Part shown: positions 45,835 to 53,626 of the stretch, piece by piece
Position numbering within the stretch: the stretch's first letter is position 1
Layout of the letters: each line of letters starts with the position of its first letter
Assembly (NCBI GenBank): GCA_947497495.1
Contig: CANMGT010000004.1
Location: forward strand, 173,730 to 237,729
Direction of reading: 5' to 3'
Length of the DNA: 64,000 nt
DNA from: an uncultured Lentibacter sp.
Lineage (GTDB): Bacteria > Pseudomonadota > Alphaproteobacteria > Rhodobacterales > Rhodobacteraceae
The notes under the pieces: generated by a model
What the model was told of the DNA's origin: nothing
The model's input: the letters and a program-made list of their open reading frames with translations, nothing else
The model's database searches: none
Translations under genes and position numbers: made by a program

Positions 45835-47064
45835 ATGAAAGCAGCAAAGGCTTCCCCTCGCGGCCCTTTCTCTGCTATCGCAGTCCCCATGATGACACCG
45901 CAAGATATCCTCAACGGCGCAGGGGCCATGGCGAATGTCGAGTTTGTCTCGGCCTACCCCAACCGCCCCTTGAGGGCCGAAGACGCCTATGCCGCCTTCA
46001 CAGGCGACGTGTTGGCAAACCTGCTGACGCATTGTGGCTGGCAAGTCACGCGCGAATACTACGTCAACGACGCAGGCCCGCAGGCCGACGCCTTGGCGCG
46101 CGGCATCTTTGCCCGCCTCACAAACGCCGAGCACTTTGAAGACAGCGAAACAACCGCCATCACAGAAGCCGTGCGCGCCGCCATAGCCTCCGACCTGCTC
46201 CAATCCGGTGAGGAGACATGGCTCCCCGACGTGCGCCGCGCAGCCATCGCCGCTGCGCTCGCCTCGATCAAAGCCGATCTGGCCAGCCTCAACGTGCGCT
46301 TTGATGTCTTCACACCCGACACAAACGTCGCCGCCGAAAGCGCCCTGCCCAAGCTCCTGCAAAGCTTCGCCAGCAAAGGCCTGCTCACCGATGCCTCAGG
46401 TGCACCGCTCGCAGAGGCCCCCGCAAAGCCCACAGGCCGCCTCATGCTTGACACGCCCCAACTGGGCGACGCGCGCAAGCGCCCGCTCACAGGCGCCGAG
46501 GGACGCTACACCTACTTCGCCTATGATCTCGCCTATCACCAGCACAAGCTGGCGCGCGGCTTCTCGCTTCTGGTTGACGTGTTTCGCAAAGACTACGGCA
46601 GTTACGGCCCCGGCCTTGCGGCGGGTGTCAGCGTGATGAGTGCGGGCAAAGCCGAGTTGCAAACCTCGCTGCTTGAGCCGGTGCTTGGCGCGCGCCGCGA
46701 AGATGCCCCGCCCGCTCTGGGCGAGCTGCTCGCTTACTACGGCGCCCAAAGCCTGCGCCGCCTCTACCTGTCCCATGAAGCCGGCACGCCGCTCGAGCTT
46801 GCCTGCGACGCCGACACCAGACAAGCGCTGCAAGCCGCCGAAGACACACATCTCGCGGCCCTCGCCCTGCCCGCGGCCCAAACGCCCGAAGCCCTGCTTG
46901 AAGGCTACGCCGCCGCGCTCAAAGCCAGCATGACAGAGAAAACCCCGCAAAGCCTCATGGCCTATACCGACACGCTCGCAACGGCCCTCACCGAGGCCGG
47001 AGCGGCCTCGGTGAGGGCCAAAGCCCAACTCACACAGTGCCGGCATTTGCTCGGCCTCACCTGA
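45835..47064 (+). CDS. ArgS-derived protein lacking HIGH and KMSK motifs
   Basis: A 409-residue relative of the alphaproteobacterial-type ArgS. NVEFVSAYPNRPL and GDVLANLLTHCGWQVTREYYVNDAGPQADALARGIF match ArgS closely. Where ArgS has HVGH this protein reads RAED, and where KMSKR belongs it reads GARREDAPPALGEL. The tRNA-binding N-terminal domain is absent and the C-terminal third is short and weakly DALR-like. It therefore should not form aminoacyl-adenylate. The frame is open and uninterrupted, with AAAGGGAA upstream of ATG 45835, so it looks like an expressed gene rather than a pseudogene. It shares a 68-bp divergent region with argS and is followed 11 bp later by a GNAT gene. Confidence 0.82.
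   Translation: MKAAKASPRGPFSAIAVPMMTPQDILNGAGAMANVEFVSAYPNRPLRAEDAYAAFTGDVLANLLTHCGWQVTREYYVNDAGPQADALARGIFARLTNAEHFEDSETTAITEAVRAAIASDLLQSGEETWLPDVRRAAIAAALASIKADLASLNVRFDVFTPDTNVAAESALPKLLQSFASKGLLTDASGAPLAEAPAKPTGRLMLDTPQLGDARKRPLTGAEGRYTYFAYDLAYHQHKLARGFSLLVDVFRKDYGSYGPGLAAGVSVMSAGKAELQTSLLEPVLGARREDAPPALGELLAYYGAQSLRRLYLSHEAGTPLELACDADTRQALQAAEDTHLAALALPAAQTPEALLEGYAAALKASMTEKTPQSLMAYTDTLATALTEAGAASVRAKAQLTQCRHLLGLT
46983..47019. repeat. 16-bp perfect inverted repeat inside the ArgS-like gene
   Basis: GGCCCTCACCGAGGCC and its exact complement GGCCTCGGTGAGGGCC are separated by five bases (GGAGC), about 45 bp before the stop codon. The stem is coding (ALTEAGAASVRAKA). A perfect GC-rich hairpin of this length within an ORF is unusual and could pause transcription or translation, or record a recombination event. 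There is no T run after it. Confidence 0.9.
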
Positions 47065-47075
47065 AAGAAGCCGCA

Positions 47076-47525
47076 ATGACGCTCACAATCCGCCCCATCC
47101 TAGCCTCGGACCGCGCCGCATGGGGGCCGCTTTTCACAGCCTACCTCGCGTTCTACGAAACATCCGTGCCCGACGCCGTTTACGACACAAGCTTTGCGCG
47201 GCTCATTTCAGGTAAAGACAACGAGTTCAAAGGCTTCATCGCCGAGCTTGACGGCGTTGCCGTGGGCCTCACCCACTTTCTCTATCACCGCCACATGTGG
47301 AGCGAAGCCAACACCTGCTACTTGCAAGATCTCTACGTTGCCCCCGAAACGCGCGGCACGGGCGCTGGCCGCAAATTGATAGAAGCGGTGCACACACAGG
47401 CCGCAAGCGACGGCTGCACAACAGTCTACTGGATGACGCAGGACTTCAACGAGACCGCCCGCAAACTCTACGACCGGATCGCAACGCTGACACCCTTCAT
47501 CAAATACAACAAACCTATCAGCTAA
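47076..47525 (+). CDS. GNAT family N-acetyltransferase
   Basis: A 149-residue acetyltransferase. The acetyl-CoA binding segment is LQDLYVAPETRGTGAGRKLIEAV, and the C-terminal part WMTQDFNETARKLYDRIATLTPFIKYNKP resembles GNATs acting on amino-group small molecules. It starts 11 bp after the ArgS-like gene with AAGAAG upstream of ATG 47076, so the two are probably an operon. Association with an inactive synthetase relative raises the idea of an amino-acid or tRNA-linked substrate, which is inference only. Confidence 0.88.
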   Translation: MTLTIRPILASDRAAWGPLFTAYLAFYETSVPDAVYDTSFARLISGKDNEFKGFIAELDGVAVGLTHFLYHRHMWSEANTCYLQDLYVAPETRGTGAGRKLIEAVHTQAASDGCTTVYWMTQDFNETARKLYDRIATLTPFIKYNKPIS

Positions 47526-47835
47526 GCCCCGCAAAGGCGGCGACGCGAGCCAGAACCAGCGCGCCCGAACCGAGGGGCGGTTCGGGCGCTGCCAAACTGT
47601 GAATTTGGCATGGACCATCCTAGCACGGGTGAGTCAGGTGCAATCGCCTCTAAAGCTAAGGCAGGTCAGCTGAAACCCGACAGGCTGCGCGCGCGGCGTT
47701 AAGTTAATTTGCGTTAAGAATTAGCGGCAAAAACGTATGCACGCGTTATGCACGCAGTGCTGCATGGAAAGCTGCATACTGTAGGCACATTCGTTTCACG
47801 GTTAACGATCGCCGTTAACCACGCCGCGCGCGGCG
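47526..47835. other. repeat-rich convergent intergenic region
   Basis: A 310-bp gene-free stretch between the ends of the GNAT gene and modC. It contains TATGCACGC twice (47736-47744, 47747-47755), GCTGCAT twice (47759-47765, 47771-47777), and the 8-bp inverted repeat GGTTAACG/CGTTAACC (47800-47820). A 16-base palindrome ACGCCGCGCGCGGCGT (47821-47836) follows the modC stop, and GCGCGCGGCGTTAA occurs twice (47689-47702, 47826-47839). No ORF is evident. As both flanking genes end here, no promoter is needed, so the spaced repeats are unexplained. Confidence 0.7.
47561..47589 (+). terminator. hairpin after the GNAT gene
   Basis: A perfect 12-bp stem, GCGCCCGAACCG and CGGTTCGGGCGC, around a 5-base loop, begins 36 bases after the GNAT stop. 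The position suits a transcription terminator, but no U tract follows, so Rho-assisted or mRNA-end function is possible. Confidence 0.6.
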
Positions 47836-48921
47836 TTAACCTTGGCCCAGATCTTCACGGGCAATCGACACGGTTTTGACGATCGCAAAACAGCTCTGGC
47901 CTTCGCGCAGCTTGAGCGCCGCAAGCGAGCGGCGGGTGATGCGCGCATGCAGCTCGCCCGCGCTGGTTTGCAGTGTCACAATTGCCCCGGGACCTTCTCC
48001 CGTGCGCAGCCTAAGCACTTGCCCTGAAAGGATATTCAGCGCCGAAAGCCCCTGTGGGCGCTCGGTTGCGACGATCACATCCTGCGCTGCGATCCGCACT
48101 CTGAGGGGCGTGCCGACAGGCTGCGCGACTTGCGGCACAACCAATGTGTCGGCGCCGGCTTCAAGCTCGCTCAACCCGTCATCAGAGTGCCGCGCAACCC
48201 TTGTTTGCAAGAGTGTTCCCACGCCGCGCACCCCGCCTGGCACCAGCGTCGGATCAGACAGAACCTCCGCCGCGCTGCCCTGCCCCAGCACGCGCCCCGC
48301 CTCCATCGAAACAACGGTGGTTGCGAGCCGCGCCGCCTCCGACACCGAGTGTGTCACGTAGAGAATGGGCAGCTTGAGCTCGTCGCGAAGCCTCTCAAAA
48401 TAGGGTAAAAGCTCGGCTTTGCGCGCCCCGTCCAGCGCCGCCAGCGGCTCGTCGGCCAAAAGCATCTTGGGGCCGCTTAAGAGCGCTCGCCCAAGGGCCA
48501 CGCGCTGGCGTTCACCACCAGAGAGTTTGGCGGGGCGACGGGCCATCAGGTGGCTGATTCCCAGCATCTCGATAATTTGGTTAACGTCAGCAGCCTGCGG
48601 TTTGTTAACGGCAAAGTAACGGCCATAGTTTAAATTCTTCTCGACACTCAGGTGCGGAAAAAGTCGTGCATCCTGAAACACAAATCCAAGCCCGCGCTTG
48701 TGAACTGGCAGGTTCACGCGCCTATCGCTGTCAAACAGGAGTTGATCGCCCAGCCGGATGTGCCCCCGCTCGGGCTGCACAAGCCCTGCCACCGCGTTCA
48801 GCAGCGTTGTCTTGCCCGAGCCGGAGGGGCCGAACAAGACCGTCAAACCAGCCGGAACCTCTAGCTTAGCATCAAGGCTAAAGCCCTTGAATTGCTTATT
48901 TATTTCAAGTGAAAGCGTCAT
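47836..48921 (-). CDS. modC: ModC, molybdate ABC transporter ATPase
   Basis: Drives molybdate (or tungstate) import. Walker A GPSGSGKTTLL is at 31-41, the ABC signature LSGGERQRVALGRALL and Walker B MLLADEPLAALD follow. The C-terminal Mop/TOBE-like molybdate-binding domain (LSALNILSGQVLRLRTGEGPGAIVTLQTSAGELHARITRRSLAAL) marks it as ModC rather than a generic importer ATPase. Start overlaps the modB stop by 4 bp. Length 361 is normal. Confidence 0.96.
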   Translation of the reverse strand: MTLSLEINKQFKGFSLDAKLEVPAGLTVLFGPSGSGKTTLLNAVAGLVQPERGHIRLGDQLLFDSDRRVNLPVHKRGLGFVFQDARLFPHLSVEKNLNYGRYFAVNKPQAADVNQIIEMLGISHLMARRPAKLSGGERQRVALGRALLSGPKMLLADEPLAALDGARKAELLPYFERLRDELKLPILYVTHSVSEAARLATTVVSMEAGRVLGQGSAAEVLSDPTLVPGGVRGVGTLLQTRVARHSDDGLSELEAGADTLVVPQVAQPVGTPLRVRIAAQDVIVATERPQGLSALNILSGQVLRLRTGEGPGAIVTLQTSAGELHARITRRSLAALKLREGQSCFAIVKTVSIAREDLGQG

Positions 48922-49610
48922 TCTCCCGAGGCCTTTCTAGCCACTCGCTGCGCCAGATACTCCGACGCCAGAAGCGCTCCGACAGCAATCGCGACAGCTA
49001 TAATAACCAGCTTCACAGCCGAGCTTTCACCCCCCGGAACCTGCAGGAAAGCATAGACAGCCGAGGGCAAAGTCTGCGTCTCGCCGGGGATGTTGGACAC
49101 GAAAGTGATCGTCGCGCCGAACTCGCCCATCGCCTTGGCAAACCCGAGCACCGAGCCCGCCAGAATGCCCGGCACGGCGAGCGGCAATGTCACCGTTGAG
49201 AAGGCCCAGATGCGCGAGGCCCCAAGCGTGCTGGCGGCCTCCTCCAGCCGCGGATCAACCGCCTCGAGTGACAGCCGGATCGCGCGCACCATCAGCGGAA
49301 ACGCCATGATTGCCGCCGCCAGAACAGCCCCCGTCCAGCGGAACGCCAGTGGCAGCCCGATGGCCTCTAATACGCCCCCCAGAGCGCCTTGCGAGCCGAA
49401 GAGGATCAGCAACAAATACCCCGTCACAACAGGGGGCATGACAAGCGGTAAGTGCACCAGAACATTGAGCAATTGGCGCCCGTAAAAGCGTCCGCGCGCC
49501 AAGGCGTAGGCCACAAGAATGGCGAAGGGCAGGCTCACAAGCGTCGCCCAGAACGCGACCTTGAGAGAGAGGGCAACAGCCTGCCACTCCTGCGGACCAA
49601 GCCAGCTCAT
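48918..49610 (-). CDS. modB: ModB, molybdate ABC transporter permease
   Basis: Five-to-six-segment inner-membrane permease of 230 residues. The family EAA-type loop EAASTLGASRIWAFSTVTLPLAVPGILAGSVLGFAKAMGEFGATI contacts ModC. The N-terminal WQAVALSLKVAFWATLVSLPFAI is standard. It overlaps modA and modC by 4 bp each, so translation is tightly coupled. Confidence 0.96.
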   Translation of the reverse strand: MSWLGPQEWQAVALSLKVAFWATLVSLPFAILVAYALARGRFYGRQLLNVLVHLPLVMPPVVTGYLLLILFGSQGALGGVLEAIGLPLAFRWTGAVLAAAIMAFPLMVRAIRLSLEAVDPRLEEAASTLGASRIWAFSTVTLPLAVPGILAGSVLGFAKAMGEFGATITFVSNIPGETQTLPSAVYAFLQVPGGESSAVKLVIIAVAIAVGALLASEYLAQRVARKASGE

Positions 49611-50368
49611 GGGCGTGCTCCAAGGCGCAAAAACCCGTGCTGTTCAAAGCGTTTCTGGGCGGCGTCGCTCTGCAAGAAAGCAAGGTATTGCGCCCCGCCA
49701 GAACCGGCTTTTGACGTCAATGCAGCGGGGTAAATGATGGGCGCATGACTCGCAGCCTCAAACTCGGCCCGCAGATAAACCCGCGGCTCGGCCTCAGCGT
49801 CGCTTGCGTAAACAATCCCCAACGCCACCTCGCCCCGCGCCACCAGCGCAAGGGCCGCACGCACGTTGTCTGTCTGAACAACGCGAGGTTTCAGCGCCTC
49901 CCAAAGGCCATGGAATTCAAGCGCTTGTTTGCCATAGATGCCTGCGGGGACAGCCTCAACGAGACCCATAGCCACCCGGCCTTCCAGCGTCGCAAACTCT
50001 CGCATTTCAATTGGTTCCCCCGCCTGAGGCGAGATCACAACAAGCCGGTTCCCAATCAGATCGACACGGCTGGTAGACGCTAAAAAACCTTGTTTTTCAA
50101 GCACATCCATCCAAGCTACATTGGCCGAAATGAATACATCCGCTGGCGCCCCCTGCCCGATCTGGCGCGCCAAAATCGACGAGCCAGCATAGACCAGACG
50201 CAACTCATGGCCGGAGTGCTTTTGATAGTCGGGCTGCAGATCATCAAGAACCGTTTTAAGGCTCGCCGCCGCAAACACCGTTACCACATCGGCCTGCGCC
50301 ATGGCAGCCCAAGAAAACGCCAGAACGACGAGCGGCAGTTTGAGTAAGTATCGGGTGCAAAGGCGCAT
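49607..50368 (-). CDS. modA: ModA, molybdate-binding periplasmic protein
   Basis: Periplasmic receptor for molybdate. The signal peptide (RYLLKLPLVVLAFSWAAMAQA) is followed by the ModA signature VTVFAAASLKTVLDDL, YAGSSILARQIGQGAPADVFISA and the GKQALEFHGLWEAL segment near the interdomain hinge. Length 253 is normal. First gene of modABC. I find no clear ModE operator in the 197 bp upstream, nor a regulator gene nearby. Confidence 0.95.
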   Translation of the reverse strand: MRLCTRYLLKLPLVVLAFSWAAMAQADVVTVFAAASLKTVLDDLQPDYQKHSGHELRLVYAGSSILARQIGQGAPADVFISANVAWMDVLEKQGFLASTSRVDLIGNRLVVISPQAGEPIEMREFATLEGRVAMGLVEAVPAGIYGKQALEFHGLWEALKPRVVQTDNVRAALALVARGEVALGIVYASDAEAEPRVYLRAEFEAASHAPIIYPAALTSKAGSGGAQYLAFLQSDAAQKRFEQHGFLRLGARP

Positions 50369-50565
50369 CGCGGGCCTGTCCTTGTTTTGGTACGTTCCCC
50401 AGCTTTACGAAAAGAGGGGCCTTCTGCGCAAGCGCCAGCAGGCAGACTGAGCCTGATGGTAAAAACAGTTGCCATCAAGGGTTAACACTCTAAGCTCCCC
50501 CTGTTGCTCCACGCGGATTCTCTGCCTAAGACAAGCCGCGCGATGCCCAAATGATATGCTGGACC

Positions 50566-51354
50566 ATGACCGAAACACCAAATTCAAACAGATCAACCGC
50601 GACGCTCGAAGTTGAGGACCTTCATAAATCATTCGGTGATTTGGAGGTTCTCAAAGGCGTCTCGATGAAGGCCCATGAAGGCGATGTTGTCTCGATCATC
50701 GGCTCGTCCGGTTCGGGCAAAAGCACCTTCCTGCGTTGCATCAACCTGCTTGAATTGCCAACCTCCGGCACCATCCGTTTGAGTGGCGAAGAAGTGAAGT
50801 TCAAGGGCAGCGGGCTTAACCGAGTGCCCTCTGACAAGAAGCAAGTCGCCCGCCTGCGCTCGCAGCTCGGCATGGTGTTTCAAAGCTTCAACCTGTGGCA
50901 GCACATGAACGTTTTGCAGAACGTCATGGAAGGCCAGGTGCAGGTGCTGGGCGTGCCAAAAGCGGAAGCCCGCGAGCGCGCCGAAGCGATCCTTGAACGC
51001 GTTGGCCTATATGACAAACGCGAACAGTATCCGGCGTTTTTGTCAGGCGGCCAACAGCAGCGCGCCGCCATTGCGCGCGCCGTCGCGATGGAGCCGAAAG
51101 TGATGCTGTTTGATGAGCCGACATCAGCGCTTGACCCAGAATTGGTCGGCGAGGTTCTCAAAGTTATTCAAGGCCTTGCCGAAGAAGGCCGCACGATGAT
51201 CCTTGTCACGCATGAAATGAAGTTCGCGCGCGACGTATCCTCTGAAGTTGTCTATCTGCATGAAGGCCGTGTCGAAGAGCGTGGCGCACCAGATGACATC
51301 TTCAACAACCCAACGAGTGAACGCTTTGCCGCGTTCATTCAAAACGCCCACTAG
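50566..51354 (+). CDS. polar amino acid ABC transporter ATPase (HisP/ArtP/OccP-like)
   Basis: ATPase of a polar amino-acid importer. Walker A is GSSGSGKSTFLRC, the signature LSGGQQQRAAIARAV and Walker B VMLFDEPTSALDPELVGEVL, followed by the H-loop LVTHEM. The insertion KGSGLNRVPSDKKQVARLRSQLGMVFQSFNLW is typical of the histidine/arginine/octopine group. Five upstream codons in the ORF track are dropped in favour of MTETPNSN. First gene of a five-gene plus-strand set ending with DDAH. Confidence 0.92.
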   Translation: MTETPNSNRSTATLEVEDLHKSFGDLEVLKGVSMKAHEGDVVSIIGSSGSGKSTFLRCINLLELPTSGTIRLSGEEVKFKGSGLNRVPSDKKQVARLRSQLGMVFQSFNLWQHMNVLQNVMEGQVQVLGVPKAEARERAEAILERVGLYDKREQYPAFLSGGQQQRAAIARAVAMEPKVMLFDEPTSALDPELVGEVLKVIQGLAEEGRTMILVTHEMKFARDVSSEVVYLHEGRVEERGAPDDIFNNPTSERFAAFIQNAH

Positions 51355-51390
51355 CAAAAAACCAACTCAAAAACCAACCGGGAGACGACC

Positions 51391-52140
51391 ATGAAACTCA
51401 CAACAATCCTTGGCACAGTTGCCGCATTGGCGATCACGGCAACAGCCGCGACAGCCGAAATCAAGATCGGCTTTGCAGCCGAAGCTTATCCGCCCTTTAC
51501 AGCCAAAAATGCGGCGGGCGAATGGGAAGGCTTTGAAGTTGATCTCAAGAACGCGCTCTGCGCTGCGATGGAAGAAGAATGCGTCGTTGTTGACGTGGCT
51601 TGGGATGGCATCATCCCCGCGCTTATGGGCGGCAAGATCGACGCGATCATTGCGTCCATGTCGATCACGGAAGAGCGCAAGAAATCCATCAACTTCTCGG
51701 ACAAGTATTACAACACGCCAGCCGTGCTTGTGGCCCCGAAAGACATGATGATCGATGGCGCGTCAACAGACGGCAAGATCATCGGTGTGCAGGTTTCAAC
51801 CATCCACCAGAACTATGCTGAAAAGCACTTCGCAGGTGCCACGATCAAAACCTACAGCACCTTTGACGAGCACAACCAAGACCTCAACGCAGGCCGCGTT
51901 GATGCGGTTGTCGGCGACTCGATCGCCTTCTCGGACTTCCTCGCGGCAACACCGAGCGTTGAAGTCAAAGCCGAGCTGTCAGACGAAGAAGTCTTCGGCC
52001 CCGGCGTTGGCGTTGGCATCCGCAAAGACGACGCGGCATTGGCTGACAAGTTCAACGCTGCGATCGCCAAGATCCGTGAAGACGGCACATATGAGGCCAT
52101 CGGCAAGAAGTACTTCGACTTCGACATCTACGGCGGCTAA
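51391..52140 (+). CDS. arginine/opine-type periplasmic binding protein
   Basis: A 249-residue family 3 solute-binding protein. The signal peptide MKLTTILGTVAALAITATAATA precedes the family motif EGFEVDLKNALCAAMEEEC, then VDVAWDGIIPALMGGKIDAIIASMSITEERKKSINFSDKYY and the hinge region. This is the arginine/ornithine/octopine-binding pattern. GGGAG lies at good spacing before the ATG. A stable hairpin follows the stop, likely setting a higher mRNA level for this receptor. Confidence 0.92.
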   Translation: MKLTTILGTVAALAITATAATAEIKIGFAAEAYPPFTAKNAAGEWEGFEVDLKNALCAAMEEECVVVDVAWDGIIPALMGGKIDAIIASMSITEERKKSINFSDKYYNTPAVLVAPKDMMIDGASTDGKIIGVQVSTIHQNYAEKHFAGATIKTYSTFDEHNQDLNAGRVDAVVGDSIAFSDFLAATPSVEVKAELSDEEVFGPGVGVGIRKDDAALADKFNAAIAKIREDGTYEAIGKKYFDFDIYGG

Positions 52141-52152
52141 GCACTCCTTCTT

Positions 52153-52181
52153 GCGCGTCGGAGCTTTTCGCTTCGGCGCGC
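52153..52181 (+). promoter_or_regulatory. hairpin between binding-protein and permease genes
   Basis: GCGCGTCGGAGC (52153-52164) pairs with GCTTCGGCGCGC (52170-52181), 12 bp including two G-U pairs, around a TTTTC loop. It lies between the stop and the next start with a T-rich end (CACTTTTCTG). It may act as a partial terminator or 3' stabiliser, making the binding protein more abundant than the permeases. Confidence 0.6.
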
Positions 52182-52201
52182 CACTTTTCTGATCGGATTT
52201 C

Positions 52202-52915
52202 ATGGAACACGCGCTAGAACTTCTCGCACTGTCGCCCCCCGGCTGGGGCGGTAACTTACTGCGCGGGCTTTGGAGCACATTCCAGATTGCGGCGGGCGCC
52301 TATGCCCTCGGCCTCGCCCTTGGCCTGTTCGGCGCATTCGGCAAAATCTACGGTGGCCCTGTTTTGCGCGGGGCGCTCACAGTTTACACGACAGTCATTC
52401 GCGCGGTGCCCGAACTGGTGCTCATACTGTTGCTTTACTATCTTGGAACCGACTTGCTCAACATGGCGCTCACCTCAATGGGGTTCGAGCGCATGGATAT
52501 CAGCGGGCTTTGGGCCGGTATCTATGTCATCGGCTTTGTGCAAGGGGCCTACTCAACCGAGGTGTTGCGCGGCGCGTTTCAAGCTGTGCCATTCGGGCAA
52601 ATCGAAGCCGCCCGCGCCATTGGCATGAGTGCTTTCAAGTCACACTGGCGCATCATCCTGCCTGCGATGATCCCCTTTGCGCTGCCGGGCTTGGCCAACC
52701 TCTGGCTCATCGCTACCAAGGAGACAGCACTGCTCGCGGTTGTTGGCTTCTCAGAGCTGGCGCTGGAAACCAAACAGGCGGCTGGGGCCACCAAGGCCTA
52801 CTTCATGTTCTACATGGCCGCTGGCGGACTTTACCTCATGCTGTCGCTCGTCTCCACTGGCGTATTTGCTCTGATCGAACGGCGCTCCCGCCGCGGTCAG
52901 CCAACGCAGAGTTAG
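52202..52915 (+). CDS. polar amino acid ABC transporter permease (ArtQ/HisQ/OccQ-like)
   Basis: A 237-residue inner-membrane permease. Membrane segments include LWSTFQIAAGAYALGLALGLFGAF and the ATPase-contacting loop EVLRGAFQAVPFGQIEAARAIGMSAFKSHWRIILPAMIPFALPGLANLW, as in the histidine/octopine permease class. It pairs with the next gene as a heterodimeric channel, 4 bp away. Substrate follows from the arginine-type binding protein and the DDAH neighbour. Confidence 0.91.
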   Translation: MEHALELLALSPPGWGGNLLRGLWSTFQIAAGAYALGLALGLFGAFGKIYGGPVLRGALTVYTTVIRAVPELVLILLLYYLGTDLLNMALTSMGFERMDISGLWAGIYVIGFVQGAYSTEVLRGAFQAVPFGQIEAARAIGMSAFKSHWRIILPAMIPFALPGLANLWLIATKETALLAVVGFSELALETKQAAGATKAYFMFYMAAGGLYLMLSLVSTGVFALIERRSRRGQPTQS

Positions 52916-52919
52916 TCGT

Positions 52920-53615
52920 ATGGATTGGTCCTGGCTCCCCGAATATCTCCCGCGCTTTGCCGAAGGCCTCTGGCTGACGCTGCAACTTCTGTTTTGGTCG
53001 ATCCTCATCGGGATGAGCATGGCGATCCCGATTGGCCTTGTCCAAGTCACGGGTCCACGCCCGCTGGCGTGGCTCGCGCGCATTTTCACAACCGTCATTC
53101 GCGGCACGCCCCTGCTGATCCAGCTCTGGCTGATCTACTATGGCGTTGGCTCGCTCTTTCCCTCGATCCCCGGCATACGCGAAAGCTTCCTATGGCCTGT
53201 GTTGCGGGATGCTTTCCCCTATGCCGTGCTGGCCTTCTCGCTCAGCGTGGCGGGTTATGAGGGCGAGATCATGCGCGGCGCCTTTCGAGGTGTGCCAAAA
53301 GGCGAGCTTGAAGCCGCCCGCGCCATTGGCATGAGCCCCTTTCAGGTGCTGCGCCGCGTTTGGCTCCCGCGCGCTTTGCAAAACACCTTCCCGACGCTCA
53401 CAGGCGAGTTCATCCTGACGCTCAAAGCCACGCCTTTGGCCGCCACGATCACAGTGTTTGAAGTCTACGGCATAGGTTCGATCGTGCGGCAGGAAACCTA
53501 CAAGATCTACGAACCCCTGCTCTTCGTCGCCGCGATCTACCTCTGCCTCACAGGCATTCTTGTGCTCGGCTTCCGCTATCTCGAAAACCGTATTCCCAAA
53601 CAATCTCGCAGCTAA
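52920..53615 (+). CDS. polar amino acid ABC transporter permease (HisM/OccM-like)
   Basis: A 231-residue second permease subunit. FAEGLWLTLQLLFWSILIGMSMAIPIGLVQVTG is the N-terminal segment, TVIRGTPLLIQLWLIYYGVGSLFP the family's central motif, and GEIMRGAFRGVPKGELEAARAIGMSPFQVLRRVWLPRALQNTFPTLTGEFI the ATPase contact. It is 4 bp after its partner and 11 bp before DDAH, so the operon is continuous. Confidence 0.92.
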   Translation: MDWSWLPEYLPRFAEGLWLTLQLLFWSILIGMSMAIPIGLVQVTGPRPLAWLARIFTTVIRGTPLLIQLWLIYYGVGSLFPSIPGIRESFLWPVLRDAFPYAVLAFSLSVAGYEGEIMRGAFRGVPKGELEAARAIGMSPFQVLRRVWLPRALQNTFPTLTGEFILTLKATPLAATITVFEVYGIGSIVRQETYKIYEPLLFVAAIYLCLTGILVLGFRYLENRIPKQSRS

Positions 53616-53626
53616 GGCGCACTCTC

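Noticed and set aside
45835-47064. ArgS-like gene as a simple pseudogene
   Set aside because: No stop codon or frameshift over 409 codons, good ribosome site and an adjacent gene in operon; called a divergent protein instead.
47745-47755. DnaA box-like TTATGCACG
   Set aside because: Matches the TTATCCACA box at only seven of nine positions and stands alone with no origin genes nearby.
47699-47820. CtrA-type TTAA-N7-TTAA sites near modC
   Set aside because: The TTAA pairs present are spaced by 6, 9 or 11 bases, not 7, and the region is convergent, so a CtrA promoter site is not supported.
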